Positions 58,091 through 64,000 of a stretch of DNA of 64,000 nt are shown piece after piece. The position numbers and the translations under genes are program-made. The stretch comes from an uncultured Candidatus Saccharibacteria bacterium (lineage in GTDB: Bacteria > Patescibacteriota > Saccharimonadia > Saccharimonadales > Saccharimonadaceae): positions 21,923-85,922 of the forward strand of contig CALIAC010000011.1 in NCBI GenBank assembly GCA_938041555.1, read 5' to 3'. The number at the start of each line of letters is the position of its first letter. The stretch's first letter is position 1. Under the pieces are notes generated by a model. The model saw nothing but the letters and a program-made list of their open reading frames with translations. It made no database searches and was not told where the DNA came from.

Positions 58091-58543
58091 ATGAACACCT
58101 TTACAAAATTAGTTCTCAGCGCAAGCATCTGCTCTACTGTTGTAGCTGGTGCTATTGCCCCATCTATCGGCGCTGCAGCGCCGTCGCCCATCAACACCTT
58201 TGCAGCAAGCACCACAGCAAAGGAGAAGGTTAAGGAAGGTATTAGAGGCGCTGGTGGAGACAACAATCAAATAACCATCGGCTCAGCGATCAAAAGCATC
58301 ATCGACATCATGCTCTTCGCCCTCGGTGCTATCTCCGTCATCATGATTGTCATCGGTGGTATTCGCTACACGACATCCAATGGCGACTCAAACGGCATCC
58401 AGGGTGCCAAAAATACCATTCTCTACGCTATTGTCGGCCTTGTTGTGGCTATTCTCGCCTATGCCATGGTCAATTTCGTCGTCGATAACCTCGTGAGTGG
58501 CGGCAGCCAATCCACCCCAACCGCCAATTATACATACGTCTAG
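58091..58543 (+). CDS. T4SS pilin-like protein 5
   Basis: 150 residues. Signal peptide (LSASICSTVVAGAIAPSIGA), Cys-free mature loop, TM1 (LFALGAISVIMIVIGGIRY), loop TTSNGDSNGIQGAKNT, TM2 (YAIVGLVVAILAYAMVNF), and a short tail. Closest to gene 6 (more than half identical over the C-terminal half). GGGAGG 9 nt before ATG. Confidence 0.78.
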   Translation: MNTFTKLVLSASICSTVVAGAIAPSIGAAAPSPINTFAASTTAKEKVKEGIRGAGGDNNQITIGSAIKSIIDIMLFALGAISVIMIVIGGIRYTTSNGDSNGIQGAKNTILYAIVGLVVAILAYAMVNFVVDNLVSGGSQSTPTANYTYV

Positions 58544-58701
58544 TATAGCTCTCATGCCCACTCCGCTTGCATTCTGCAATAAAATAGGCTCTTTTTTGGG
58601 GATTTTCTCCGTTAACTCTTAACATTTTGGCAAATTTTTGGTATATATAGATAGTACAGGTAGTACAGTAGAGTACTAACGCCAATAGAAAGGACATGAC
58701 A

Positions 58702-59142
58702 ATGAAAATCAATATCAAAAAAGCTATGCTTACACTCCTCGCCGTGCCAATGCTGGCTGCAGGTGTTGCTGGGCTGGTAGCTCCACACGTTGGCGCAGCA
58801 GCTGCATCCGACAACGGCCTTGGCCTCAGGAAGGGAGTTGGCTCTGCTAAGGGAAACGACCAAGTAAGTTGTCTCTTCGGTAGCGAAAAAGAAGGCTGTA
58901 CTGATGGGACTGGTATTTTCCAGACAATCGTCAACGTGATTCTCTTCATCGTTGGTGCAGTTGCCGTTATCATGATTGTGATTGGTGGTGTGCGCTACAC
59001 CGTGTCAAACGGTGACTCAAACGCCGTTACTGGTGCCAAGAACACCATCATGTACGCCATCGTTGGCCTTGTCGTCGCGATCATCGCCTACGCGCTCGTC
59101 AACTTCGTCGTCGTCAATATCGGTGCCAACCAAGGGCAATAA
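58702..59142 (+). CDS. T4SS pilin-like protein 6
   Basis: 146 residues. Signal peptide (MLTLLAVPMLAAGVAGLVAP), Cys pair (VSCLF, EGCTD), TM1 (LFIVGAVAVIMIVIGGVRY), loop TVSNGDSNAVTGAKNT, TM2 (YAIVGLVVAIIAYALVNF). Separated from gene 5 by ~158 bp, so it may be separately regulated; AAAGGA 7 nt before ATG 58702 (ATG 58696 is too close). Strong terminator follows. Confidence 0.8.
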   Translation: MKINIKKAMLTLLAVPMLAAGVAGLVAPHVGAAAASDNGLGLRKGVGSAKGNDQVSCLFGSEKEGCTDGTGIFQTIVNVILFIVGAVAVIMIVIGGVRYTVSNGDSNAVTGAKNTIMYAIVGLVVAIIAYALVNFVVVNIGANQGQ

Positions 59143-59171
59143 CACAACCACCTTTCTTCATTGGCTCTCTT

Positions 59172-59202
59172 ATACCACCCTCTCGCAGGGTGGTACTTTT
59201 TG
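59172..59202 (+). terminator. Terminator of the pilin array
   Basis: TACCACCCT / AGGGTGGTA stem, 5-nt loop, five U. Confidence 0.9.
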
Positions 59203-59359
59203 TTGAGGATATATTCGACGACACTTACGCAAGAAAGTCTGTCTATTGCTAATGGCGTCTGATACTGACTGTTTTTGCGTAGCACTAGCCATGCTATTCC
59301 ATTTCACTCTGGCTGGAGAATCATCATCACACTGCGCTCATTATACTTTACACTCTAGA

Positions 59360-59730
59360 AACCTCATAATAAGCCATCGCACCATTCAGGAGGTGCTTTG
59401 GGAAGTTTCTAGTATTCTTAGCTTCTTCAACTATATACTCTAATAGAGCCGTTTTACAAAATCATTACACCCCACTACTTTCGCCACCTCTTGTATGAGC
59501 TACAACCCCCTGATTAAGATCGGTAATCTCAACAGCTCTCAACCCTTCTCCTCACTACCATTTCTCCTACAGTTATTGCAAAAGCTTTCTCGAGAACACC
59601 AGTCTCTCAGTGCTAATACCAAATGACAACCTTCTGCTACCAATATTCACGCTCTGCTAAATGAGATAGAGAACATATACCTAGATACCATAAGAGGCCT
59701 CAAGGCTCGCATTACCCACTTCCCACAACA
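59360..59730 (+). pseudogene. Possible gene relic (frameshifts and stop)
   Basis: Three stretches on the + strand translate into protein-like sequence in shifting frames: TIQEVLWEVSSILSFFNYIL (stop), YKIITPHYFRHLLYELQPPD (stop), and SLPFLLQLLQKLSREHQSLS with an in-frame TGA before NIHALLNEIENIYLDTIRGL. No intact ORF, start or ribosome site. It would be a decayed helical protein; similarity is unknown and chance is possible. Confidence 0.3.
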
Positions 59731-59756
59731 CAAAACAACCCCGCACCAGCGGGGTC
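59731..59756 (-). terminator. Terminator of hsp20
   Basis: ACCCCGC / GCGGGGT stem with tetraloop, then GTTTTG on the minus strand. Confidence 0.75.
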
Positions 59757-59783
59757 ATCATCTCAAAGCTCGTTTTCCCTTCC

Positions 59784-60308
59784 CTACAGGATCGGGATTT
59801 TCTTGGCCTGCTCTTGCTTAACCTTCTCAAAGGTAATGGTCAGCACACCATCCTTCAGCACAGCAGTCGTCTCGTCTTCACGTACTGTCACGGGCAGTTC
59901 CAATGTGCGGCTAAATTCACCCCAGTAGCACTCTTGGTTGTGCCATTTGGTGGCCACAGTGTCGTCGCCACTGCTCAGCGTACCAACGATCGTCAAGAGT
60001 CCGTCATTGATCTTCACATCCAATTCCTCGCGGTTCACCCCAGCGGTGCGGGCCTTTACCACGAGCTGCGTCTCGGTCTCGTACACATCGACTGCCAGTT
60101 GGCCAGTGTAGTCTTCCTCACTCTGAGCAGGCTCTTCGCCCCATGGCGAAGTTTGGCTCTGCTGGCTCTGGGCAGGCATTGGGTTTGCTTGGGCGTGATT
60201 CATCGGTTGGTGAGTTGGCGCAGCTGGTGCGAGCGAGTCATCGCCCTCCAAAAATGCTGCCGCAAGCTCATCACCGATCAAAAGATCATCATCTTGACTC
60301 CGGGCCAT
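59784..60308 (-). CDS. Hsp20/alpha-crystallin small heat-shock protein
   Basis: 174 residues. Disordered Pro/Gln N-terminus (about 1-75), then an alpha-crystallin domain: LAVDVYETETQLVVKART, GVNREELDVKINDGLLTI and FSRTLELPVTVREDETTAVL. GVLTITF is the conserved strand and IPIL the C-terminal I-x-I/L anchor. Holdase chaperone. GGAGGAAACT before ATG 60308; promoter TTGATT-17-TATAAT with a ~65-nt leader. Confidence 0.93.
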   Translation of the reverse strand: MARSQDDDLLIGDELAAAFLEGDDSLAPAAPTHQPMNHAQANPMPAQSQQSQTSPWGEEPAQSEEDYTGQLAVDVYETETQLVVKARTAGVNREELDVKINDGLLTIVGTLSSGDDTVATKWHNQECYWGEFSRTLELPVTVREDETTAVLKDGVLTITFEKVKQEQAKKIPIL

Positions 60309-60372
60309 AGTTTCCTCCACATACTTTCTTTTGCTAATGCACAAATTACCATTTCGACAACAGTCTGGATTT

Positions 60373-60401
60373 ATTATAGCTAATCGATGGCGTATAATCA
60401 A
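60373..60401 (-). promoter_or_regulatory. Promoter of hsp20
   Basis: TTGATT (60396-60401), 17 bp, TATAAT (60373-60378). It overlaps the divergent comF -10. Confidence 0.7.
60393..60398 (+). promoter_or_regulatory. -10 element of comF
   Basis: TATAAT 16 bp before ATG 60415, inside the hsp20 -35, so the two divergent promoters may compete. Confidence 0.5.
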
Positions 60402-60414
60402 CCGGAGAGGCCTC

Positions 60415-61095
60415 ATGAGTGTAAAAATCACAATACCGACCTATCTTGCTACCCTCCTCGCTCCGCATACCTGTTGTGGTTGCAACATCGTTGGGACACT
60501 GCTCTGTGATAATTGTAAAAACGACATCATCCGCAACCCGCTCTACCGTTGCCTCGAATGTGGCCAACCTACCCTGTCTGGCCAGTGCCAAACCTGCTCG
60601 CTGCCCTATGCGGCTGCCTGGTGTGCCCTGCAGCGTGAGGGTGCGCTGGAGCGACTAATCGACCGCTATAAGTTTGAGCGTGCTCAGGCGGCTCAGCACA
60701 CCCTCGCAGGCTTGCTCGACGCCGTTACGCCGCCGCTACCGACTGGTACCATCATTGTGCCCATCCCAACCATTCCGGCACATCAGCGCCAGCGCGGGTA
60801 TGACCACTGCCGGTTGCTTGCGCAGGCCTTTGCGCAGCGGCGCGGCCTGCCCTGTCAGCCAGTCCTCACGCGCGCTCAAAACAGCATACAGCTGGGAAGT
60901 AGCCGTGCCCAGCGCCAGCAGCAAGCCCGCCAGGCATTTACCTGCTCGCGTACATTGCTATCAGAGGTCACTTATTGCCTTATTGATGATATTTCTACAA
61001 CGGGAGCAACGATTCGCTATGCCGCGCGTTGCCTCCGCACTGCCGGTGCCCGGCAGGTTATTGCTGTGGTGGTGGCCCATCAGCCGTTTGGATAA
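60415..61095 (+). CDS. comF: ComF-like phosphoribosyltransferase (competence)
   Basis: 226 residues. N-terminal double zinc ribbon (CCGC ... CDNC; CLECG ... CQTC), helical linker (LERLIDRYKFERA), PRTase core: IIVPIPTIPAHQRQRGYDHC and YCLIDDISTTGATI with the PRPP-binding acids. ComF is needed for single-stranded DNA uptake in transformation. Shine-Dalgarno GGAGAGG before ATG 60415. Confidence 0.92.
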   Translation: MSVKITIPTYLATLLAPHTCCGCNIVGTLLCDNCKNDIIRNPLYRCLECGQPTLSGQCQTCSLPYAAAWCALQREGALERLIDRYKFERAQAAQHTLAGLLDAVTPPLPTGTIIVPIPTIPAHQRQRGYDHCRLLAQAFAQRRGLPCQPVLTRAQNSIQLGSSRAQRQQQARQAFTCSRTLLSEVTYCLIDDISTTGATIRYAARCLRTAGARQVIAVVVAHQPFG

Positions 61096-61240
61096 GCCGT
61101 TGTGGTGTTGGCCCATCTATAATCAACATTGGAGAGAAGGAACAATATTTCGGCTCTGCAGAACAAGGGAGATAAGGATAATATCCAGAGCTTACGCAAA
61201 AGTTGGTCACCCTCATCTTTTACCCCGCCTTATCTCATGC

Positions 61241-61246
61241 TATAAT
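61241..61246 (+). promoter_or_regulatory. Promoter -10 of tRNA-Ser
   Basis: TG-C-TATAAT 11 bp before the mature 5' end. Confidence 0.6.
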
Positions 61247-61256
61247 AAGCGAGACT

Positions 61257-61345
61257 GGAGAGATGACCGAGTGGTTGAAGGTACCGGTCTTGAAAACCGG
61301 CGTAGGCACCCCCTACCGTGGGTTCGAATCCCACTCTCTCCGCCA
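61257..61345 (+). tRNA. tRNA-Ser (UGA anticodon)
   Basis: Acceptor GGAGAGA / TCTCTCC, anticodon loop CTTGAAA (TGA, reads UCA/UCG), long variable arm (TAGGCACCCCCTA), T-loop TTCGAAT and encoded CCA at 61343-61345. Discriminator G, as usual for Ser. Confidence 0.97.
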
Positions 61346-61358
61346 TTCTGGGCTTACT

Positions 61359-61404
61359 CGAACCCTCGGTAGCAAGTGTGTTGCCGAGGGGTGCTTTTAT
61401 TTTT
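61359..61404 (+). terminator. Terminator after tRNA-Ser
   Basis: CCCTCGG...GCAA / TTGCCGAGGG stem with a U-rich tail. Confidence 0.7.
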
Positions 61405-61514
61405 CTATTTAATCAAGCCACTACATAGCCCAGACTCACAAGCTTATCTTCATCTTTTTTATCTTACTTTTCTACTATTCTTATCCGATGGAGTATGCCT
61501 TGAGTTCTACTCTA

Positions 61515-61529
61515 TGCTATACTAAACAT
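61515..61529 (+). promoter_or_regulatory. Leaderless promoter of the two-TM protein gene
   Basis: TG-C-TATACT (-10 at 61518-61523), 6 nt, ATG 61530. Confidence 0.65.
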
Positions 61530-62165
61530 ATGCAGCCATCGCAATTCGATCAGTCATCATCTTCAGATGCAGCCGACCCATCGCGCACCACTCGTGCTGA
61601 GACTCAGGCTACTGATGAGCCTAACCCACCGCTCGAGATTCGCCGTGGGCCAAGTGAGACCAATAGCAATTCGTCGCAGGTTTCGCCCTTCCCCGACCCC
61701 ACCGAGCCGCTCCTCATCTGGCAAGAGCGTGAGGTAAATGACACCACTCGCCCCCGTGGCTGGTATGTGATCTTTGGTGTGGTTGTGGTGGTACTCTTCG
61801 CGATTTCAATCTTTTTGTTTAAGTCGTACACCTTCGCGCTGCTTATCCCCATCATGGCTGTGGCGTTGATCGTCTCGCTGCAGCGGCCAGCTGCCTTGGT
61901 AAACTATAGCGCCAGCCACGCCGAGGTGGTGATAGGCCAGCGTACCTACTCATACGACACCTTTCGCTCCTTTAGTGTTACTGCCAAACCCACACAAAAC
62001 TGGATCACACTCATCCCACGCAAACGCTTCGCTATGCCCATCGTCATGTACTTCCCCGAGGATGTGGGCGAGCAACTGGTTGACCTCATCGCCTCTCACC
62101 TCCCAATGAGCGAGCGCAAGCCCGACTTACTCGAGCGGCTAATTATTTACCTGCGGTTACAGTAG
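61530..62165 (+). CDS. Two-TM membrane protein, unknown function
   Basis: 211 residues. Ser/Asp/Glu-rich disordered N-terminus (about 1-85), adjacent hydrophobic segments (WYVIFGVVVVVLFAISIFLF, then FALLIPIMAVALIVSL, about 88-128), then a C-terminal beta-rich cytoplasmic domain (YSASHAEVVIGQRTYSYDTF ... FRSFSVTAKPTQNWITLIP), resembling PH-like bacterial membrane-associated domains. Function unknown. Leaderless start. Confidence 0.8.
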   Translation: MQPSQFDQSSSSDAADPSRTTRAETQATDEPNPPLEIRRGPSETNSNSSQVSPFPDPTEPLLIWQEREVNDTTRPRGWYVIFGVVVVVLFAISIFLFKSYTFALLIPIMAVALIVSLQRPAALVNYSASHAEVVIGQRTYSYDTFRSFSVTAKPTQNWITLIPRKRFAMPIVMYFPEDVGEQLVDLIASHLPMSERKPDLLERLIIYLRLQ

Positions 62166-62184
62166 CAGTTTTGGCCGCGGCGTC

Positions 62185-62213
62185 TTGCCCTCGGCGCACC
62201 TCTGTGCTACAAT
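62185..62213 (+). promoter_or_regulatory. Promoter of tRNA-Arg
   Basis: TTGCCC (62185-62190), 17 bp, TG-C-TACAAT (62208-62213). An ACCTCTGT core lies inside the spacer. A ~62-nt 5' leader is removed to make the tRNA. Confidence 0.6.
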
Positions 62214-62281
62214 AATAAGCGATCTGGTATTATCCAGTGCACCTTATAGTTTGGTCTGGGCAACATTTGTTTCCCAGGTAT

Positions 62282-62358
62282 GCACTCGTAGCTCAGCTGG
62301 ATAGAGCGTTGGCTTGCGGAGCCAAAGGTCGTGCGTTCGAATCGCGCCGAGTGTACCA
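62282..62358 (+). tRNA. tRNA-Arg (GCG anticodon)
   Basis: Acceptor GCACTCG / CGAGTGT (one G-U), D arm GCTC-AGCTGGATA-GAGC, anticodon stem TTGGC / GCCAA around loop TTGCGGA. The anticodon is therefore GCG, not the usual ACG. Variable AGGTC, T arm GTGCG-TTCGAAT-CGCGC, discriminator A and encoded CCA (62356-62358). Confidence 0.95.
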
Positions 62359-62414
62359 CGATAGCCTTACCCAAACCTAGGTCATGAGTAACACGGTCTG
62401 GGTTGGTTGATGAA

Positions 62415-62540
62415 GATGCGAAGCGCTCACCACCACTGGTGAGCGCTTCGTCGTTGCAGACGGTGTTGGTGACCGGGCAGTCCAGTTGGTTGTCCCGGTT
62501 GTCTTGCAACAAGGTCGCACTGCGGCGATGTGCGACGTTG
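62415..62540 (+). ncRNA. Cluster of three GC-rich stem-loops after tRNA-Arg
   Basis: Stem 1: 14 bp perfect with a CCAC tetraloop (62419-62432 / 62437-62450). Stem 2: GTTGCAGAC / GTCTTGCAAC (62453-62461 / 62501-62510) enclosing ACCGGG / CCCGGT. Stem 3: GTCGCAC / GTGCGAC (62514-62520 / 62530-62536). No U-run after stem 1. A small structured RNA, a processed tRNA trailer or foreign DNA is possible. Both strands stay open through it by chance. Confidence 0.35.
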
Positions 62541-62572
62541 TGCATCAGTCAGCACATATCGCTAATATATGG

Positions 62573-62578
62573 TATAAT
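62573..62578 (+). promoter_or_regulatory. -10 element of the interrupted small gene
   Basis: TATAAT 13 bp before ATG 62592. Confidence 0.4.
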
Positions 62579-62591
62579 GAATGCACTATGC

Positions 62592-63002
62592 ATGAACAAT
62601 TCCTCCACAGCCAAGCCAGCTCGAGCCTACTGGCGAAATCACCCCCCAACACCTAAGCGTGCACGTGCTATTGGGGCGCTAGCTTCACGAGTAACAGAGT
62701 TAATTGCAGGAGCTCGCGAACGCCGATCGGCACGAAAGTTAGAAAAGTACAAAAGATTAACAGAGCCTAATCGCTATTGGGCTATAGGGTAAGTAGGTCG
62801 CGACGTGGCGTATGGCCTTTCAGGAAGCAGCTCAGATTTAGTTGTTGCTGTACCTACCGTGTACCCCACATCGCCAGCATTACAAGCAGACCATCGTCAG
62901 GTGTTGAAAGAAATGAATGATCCGGGATATCATGACCGGATACAGAGAATGCTCGACTCAATTGACGACAACGACAAATCTTTGCCTCAAGAAGCCCTTT
63001 AG
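62592..63002 (+). pseudogene. Small gene interrupted by an in-frame TAA (or two coupled small ORFs)
   Basis: The first part (66 codons, basic: PPTPKRARAIGALASRVTEL, ARERRSARKLEKYKRL) ends at TAA 62790-62792. The same frame continues at once (VGRDVAYGLSGSSSDLVVAV ... DRIQRMLDSIDDNDKSLPQ) to 63002. Either one ~136-codon gene has acquired a stop, or the second part starts at GTG 62805 with AGGT 7 nt before. No known domain. Confidence 0.4.
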
Positions 63003-63120
63003 CTAGATTAGTAGCTTTTTACAGGGGTACTATCAAAGAAAATATAAATATTGGCCAACAGCTAGCGATCTAGGCCGCAAGAGCTACACCGAATAATTTT
63101 TTCCAACACACTAGTAGCTA

Positions 63121-63381
63121 CTACATAAGTGCCGTTGTCGCTGCAATCAAGCCAAAGATAACCCCAGGCAAGTTAGCTGCAGCCAGCGGCAGGTCGCGCT
63201 TCTCTTTACATAGGCCATAGATCACCCACAATGTACAGTTCACTGCCGCAACTGCTGGCTGAAGGAAGTCACCCTTGTGTCCATTCATATTACCTACGAT
63301 TTGTGGAATGTATGACACATACATCATCACCGACATTGCTGTTGCGACCCATCCGAGGGTTTGCATGTGCTTTTCTTTCAT
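63121..63381 (-). CDS. SemiSWEET-type sugar transporter
   Basis: 86 residues, three TM: LGWVATAMSVMMYVSYIPQI (PQ-loop Pro-Gln), AVAAVNCTLWVIYGL (conserved Asn and Trp pocket), and LAAANLPGVIFGLIAATTA (Asn). Works as a dimer for facilitated diffusion of sugars. GGAG 9 nt before ATG 63381. Extended -10 TG-C-TATAAT at 63424-63429. Confidence 0.93.
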   Translation of the reverse strand: MKEKHMQTLGWVATAMSVMMYVSYIPQIVGNMNGHKGDFLQPAVAAVNCTLWVIYGLCKEKRDLPLAAANLPGVIFGLIAATTALM

Positions 63382-63423
63382 ACTTGGGTGCTCCTTATTG
63401 CATTCCTTTGTTTTGCCTTGTGT

Positions 63424-63432
63424 ATTATAGCA
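63424..63432 (-). promoter_or_regulatory. Extended -10 of the SemiSWEET gene
   Basis: TG-C-TATAAT (63424-63429) ~42 bp before the start. Confidence 0.6.
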
Positions 63433-63695
63433 TATATGGGCCTATCTCTCCTTTAGACAAGCCTGTAGCTTCTTGACTACTACCGCAGAGTTTATGCTGC
63501 TTCTATCTATCTCCCTTGTAGAAAGCTCCTCTGCGCTTTCTGCTGGCCTTCTCGAGCGTTTTACGACATTATAAGGCTCTTTTCTTTATACATAACGCCA
63601 ATACGCTCTAGGCTATAAAATAAACTACCCAACACCATGCCTTTATAGCAATACATTTGTGAGATAATCTGGTTCTCGACATAGTTTTGCCATTA
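63433..63695. other. Intergenic region, no gene seen
   Basis: No coding frame and no structure other than the flanking promoter and terminator. Confidence 0.4.
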
Positions 63696-63726
63696 AAAAA
63701 GCCGAGCATTTCTGCTCGGCTTTTTG
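63696..63726 (-). terminator. Terminator of the LRR-like gene
   Basis: AAGCCGAGCA / TGCTCGGCTT stem with tetraloop and six U on the minus strand (also U-rich on +). Confidence 0.9.
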
Positions 63727-63760
63727 TGTACGCTACCAGACTTGGCTGATGGGGAGGAAC

Positions 63761-64000
63761 CTAGTCTATGCGGCGCTGTTCGAGTTTGAGTGAGCCAATT
63801 GCGGCGCTGTCAGCAGCACTTGGCTTAACGCCTGTGAGGCGAAGCTTCTTGAGGCTGCCAAATGTTGCCAGTTGGCTGCCGTTGGCTAGTGCGGTCTTGC
63901 GGCTGTAGTCGTAGAGCGAGAGCGACTCTAGGCTACCCTTGCTGGCTGCGACGTCGGCAATGTCCAGCACGAAGCCATCTTTGCCCGAGAGAGCAACTCG
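63761..64000 (-). CDS. C-terminal part of an LRR-like protein (5' end outside window)
   Basis: Last ~79 codons. Repeating units with Leu periodicity and a short spacer (LESLSLYDYS ... LATFGSLKKLRLTGVKPSAA ... IGSLKLEQRRID) resemble leucine-rich repeats of the short bacterial type. No TM in the part seen. The rest lies beyond 64000. Confidence 0.6.
   Translation of the reverse strand, partial: RVALSGKDGFVLDIADVAASKGSLESLSLYDYSRKTALANGSQLATFGSLKKLRLTGVKPSAADSAAIGSLKLEQRRID

Noticed and set aside
62207..62545. 112-codon frame on the minus strand
   Set aside because: It runs antisense through tRNA-Arg and the stem-loops, a common false ORF.
1..64000. UGA recoded as glycine (as in SR1/Gracilibacteria)
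   Set aside because: Genuine genes end in TGA with coupled starts (orn-corA, HAD-membrane protein, pilins 1 and 3), and no conserved Gly is encoded by TGA in the enzymes read.

Overview
The window is a compact, moderately GC-rich bacterial chromosome segment. It most resembles Candidatus Saccharibacteria (TM7, Patescibacteria/CPR). The evidence is a family-level judgement made without a database search: CPR-style reduced enzymes (DnaG without zinc ligands, a short TruB, an RpoD without region 1.1), a VirB6-like protein beside a tandem array of small type IV secretion pilin-like proteins, many short orphan proteins, and no biosynthetic operons. UGA is used as a normal stop (several TGATG gene junctions), which excludes the SR1/Gracilibacteria code. 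Most genes lie on the minus strand.

Layout. 1-4.1 kb: family-4 uracil-DNA glycosylase (partial) and a PadR-controlled ABC exporter operon. 4.5-12.2 kb: PQ-rich membrane protein, pnp, a surface spherulin-4-type glycosidase, an orphan and a GNAT acetyltransferase. 12.2-25.3 kb: orphans interleaved with housekeeping genes (rpsO, hexose mutarotase, truB, a degenerate DHH protein, rpsT, then HAD hydrolase - membrane protein - fpg - holA). 25.4-31.4 kb: polA, a surface GH16 glycosidase, a triple 19-bp repeat, and an operon of two WhiB-like proteins flanking a 39-codon ORF. 31.5-39.4 kb: membrane proteins, dnaG-rpoD, YjbR, orn-corA, mscL. 39.5-48.9 kb: argS plus a transglutaminase-like orphan, pyrG, a small CxxC-tailed protein, a PPOX-like protein and nrdB / orphan / nrdA. 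49-53.2 kb: fused MFS-spermidine-synthase-like protein, NatAB-type exporter, a lipoprotein. 53.2-59.2 kb: VirB6-like protein divergent from six pilin-like genes. 59.2-64 kb: a probable gene relic, hsp20, comF, tRNA-Ser, tRNA-Arg followed by a stem-loop cluster, an interrupted small gene, SemiSWEET and the end of an LRR-like gene.

Most notable: (1) three WhiB-like (Wbl) Fe-S domains in two coupled genes. Wbl proteins are classically actinobacterial, and Actinobacteria are the usual hosts of Saccharibacteria. Both the Wbl Trp turn and the RpoD His-Pro contact are altered. (2) About 18 genes have a -10 hexamer exactly 5-7 bp (usually 6) before the start codon and no Shine-Dalgarno, predicting widespread leaderless transcription. 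This includes polA, dnaG, argS, truB and orn. (3) Six tandem T4SS-pilin paralogues lie beside a VirB6-like protein. (4) The ribonucleotide reductase has a Phe/Glu class-Ic-like small subunit and a large subunit without its C-terminal cysteine pair, while a nearby 76-residue protein ends in CEGCQ. (5) A 12-mer, TAACAGAGGTAG, recurs in intergenic DNA.

Inferred lifestyle: an epibiont that displays C-terminally anchored glycosidases, imports sugar and nucleic-acid material, secretes through a T4SS-like machine and depends on its host. Positions and motifs were read by eye; homology statements rest on recognised motifs, not searches.
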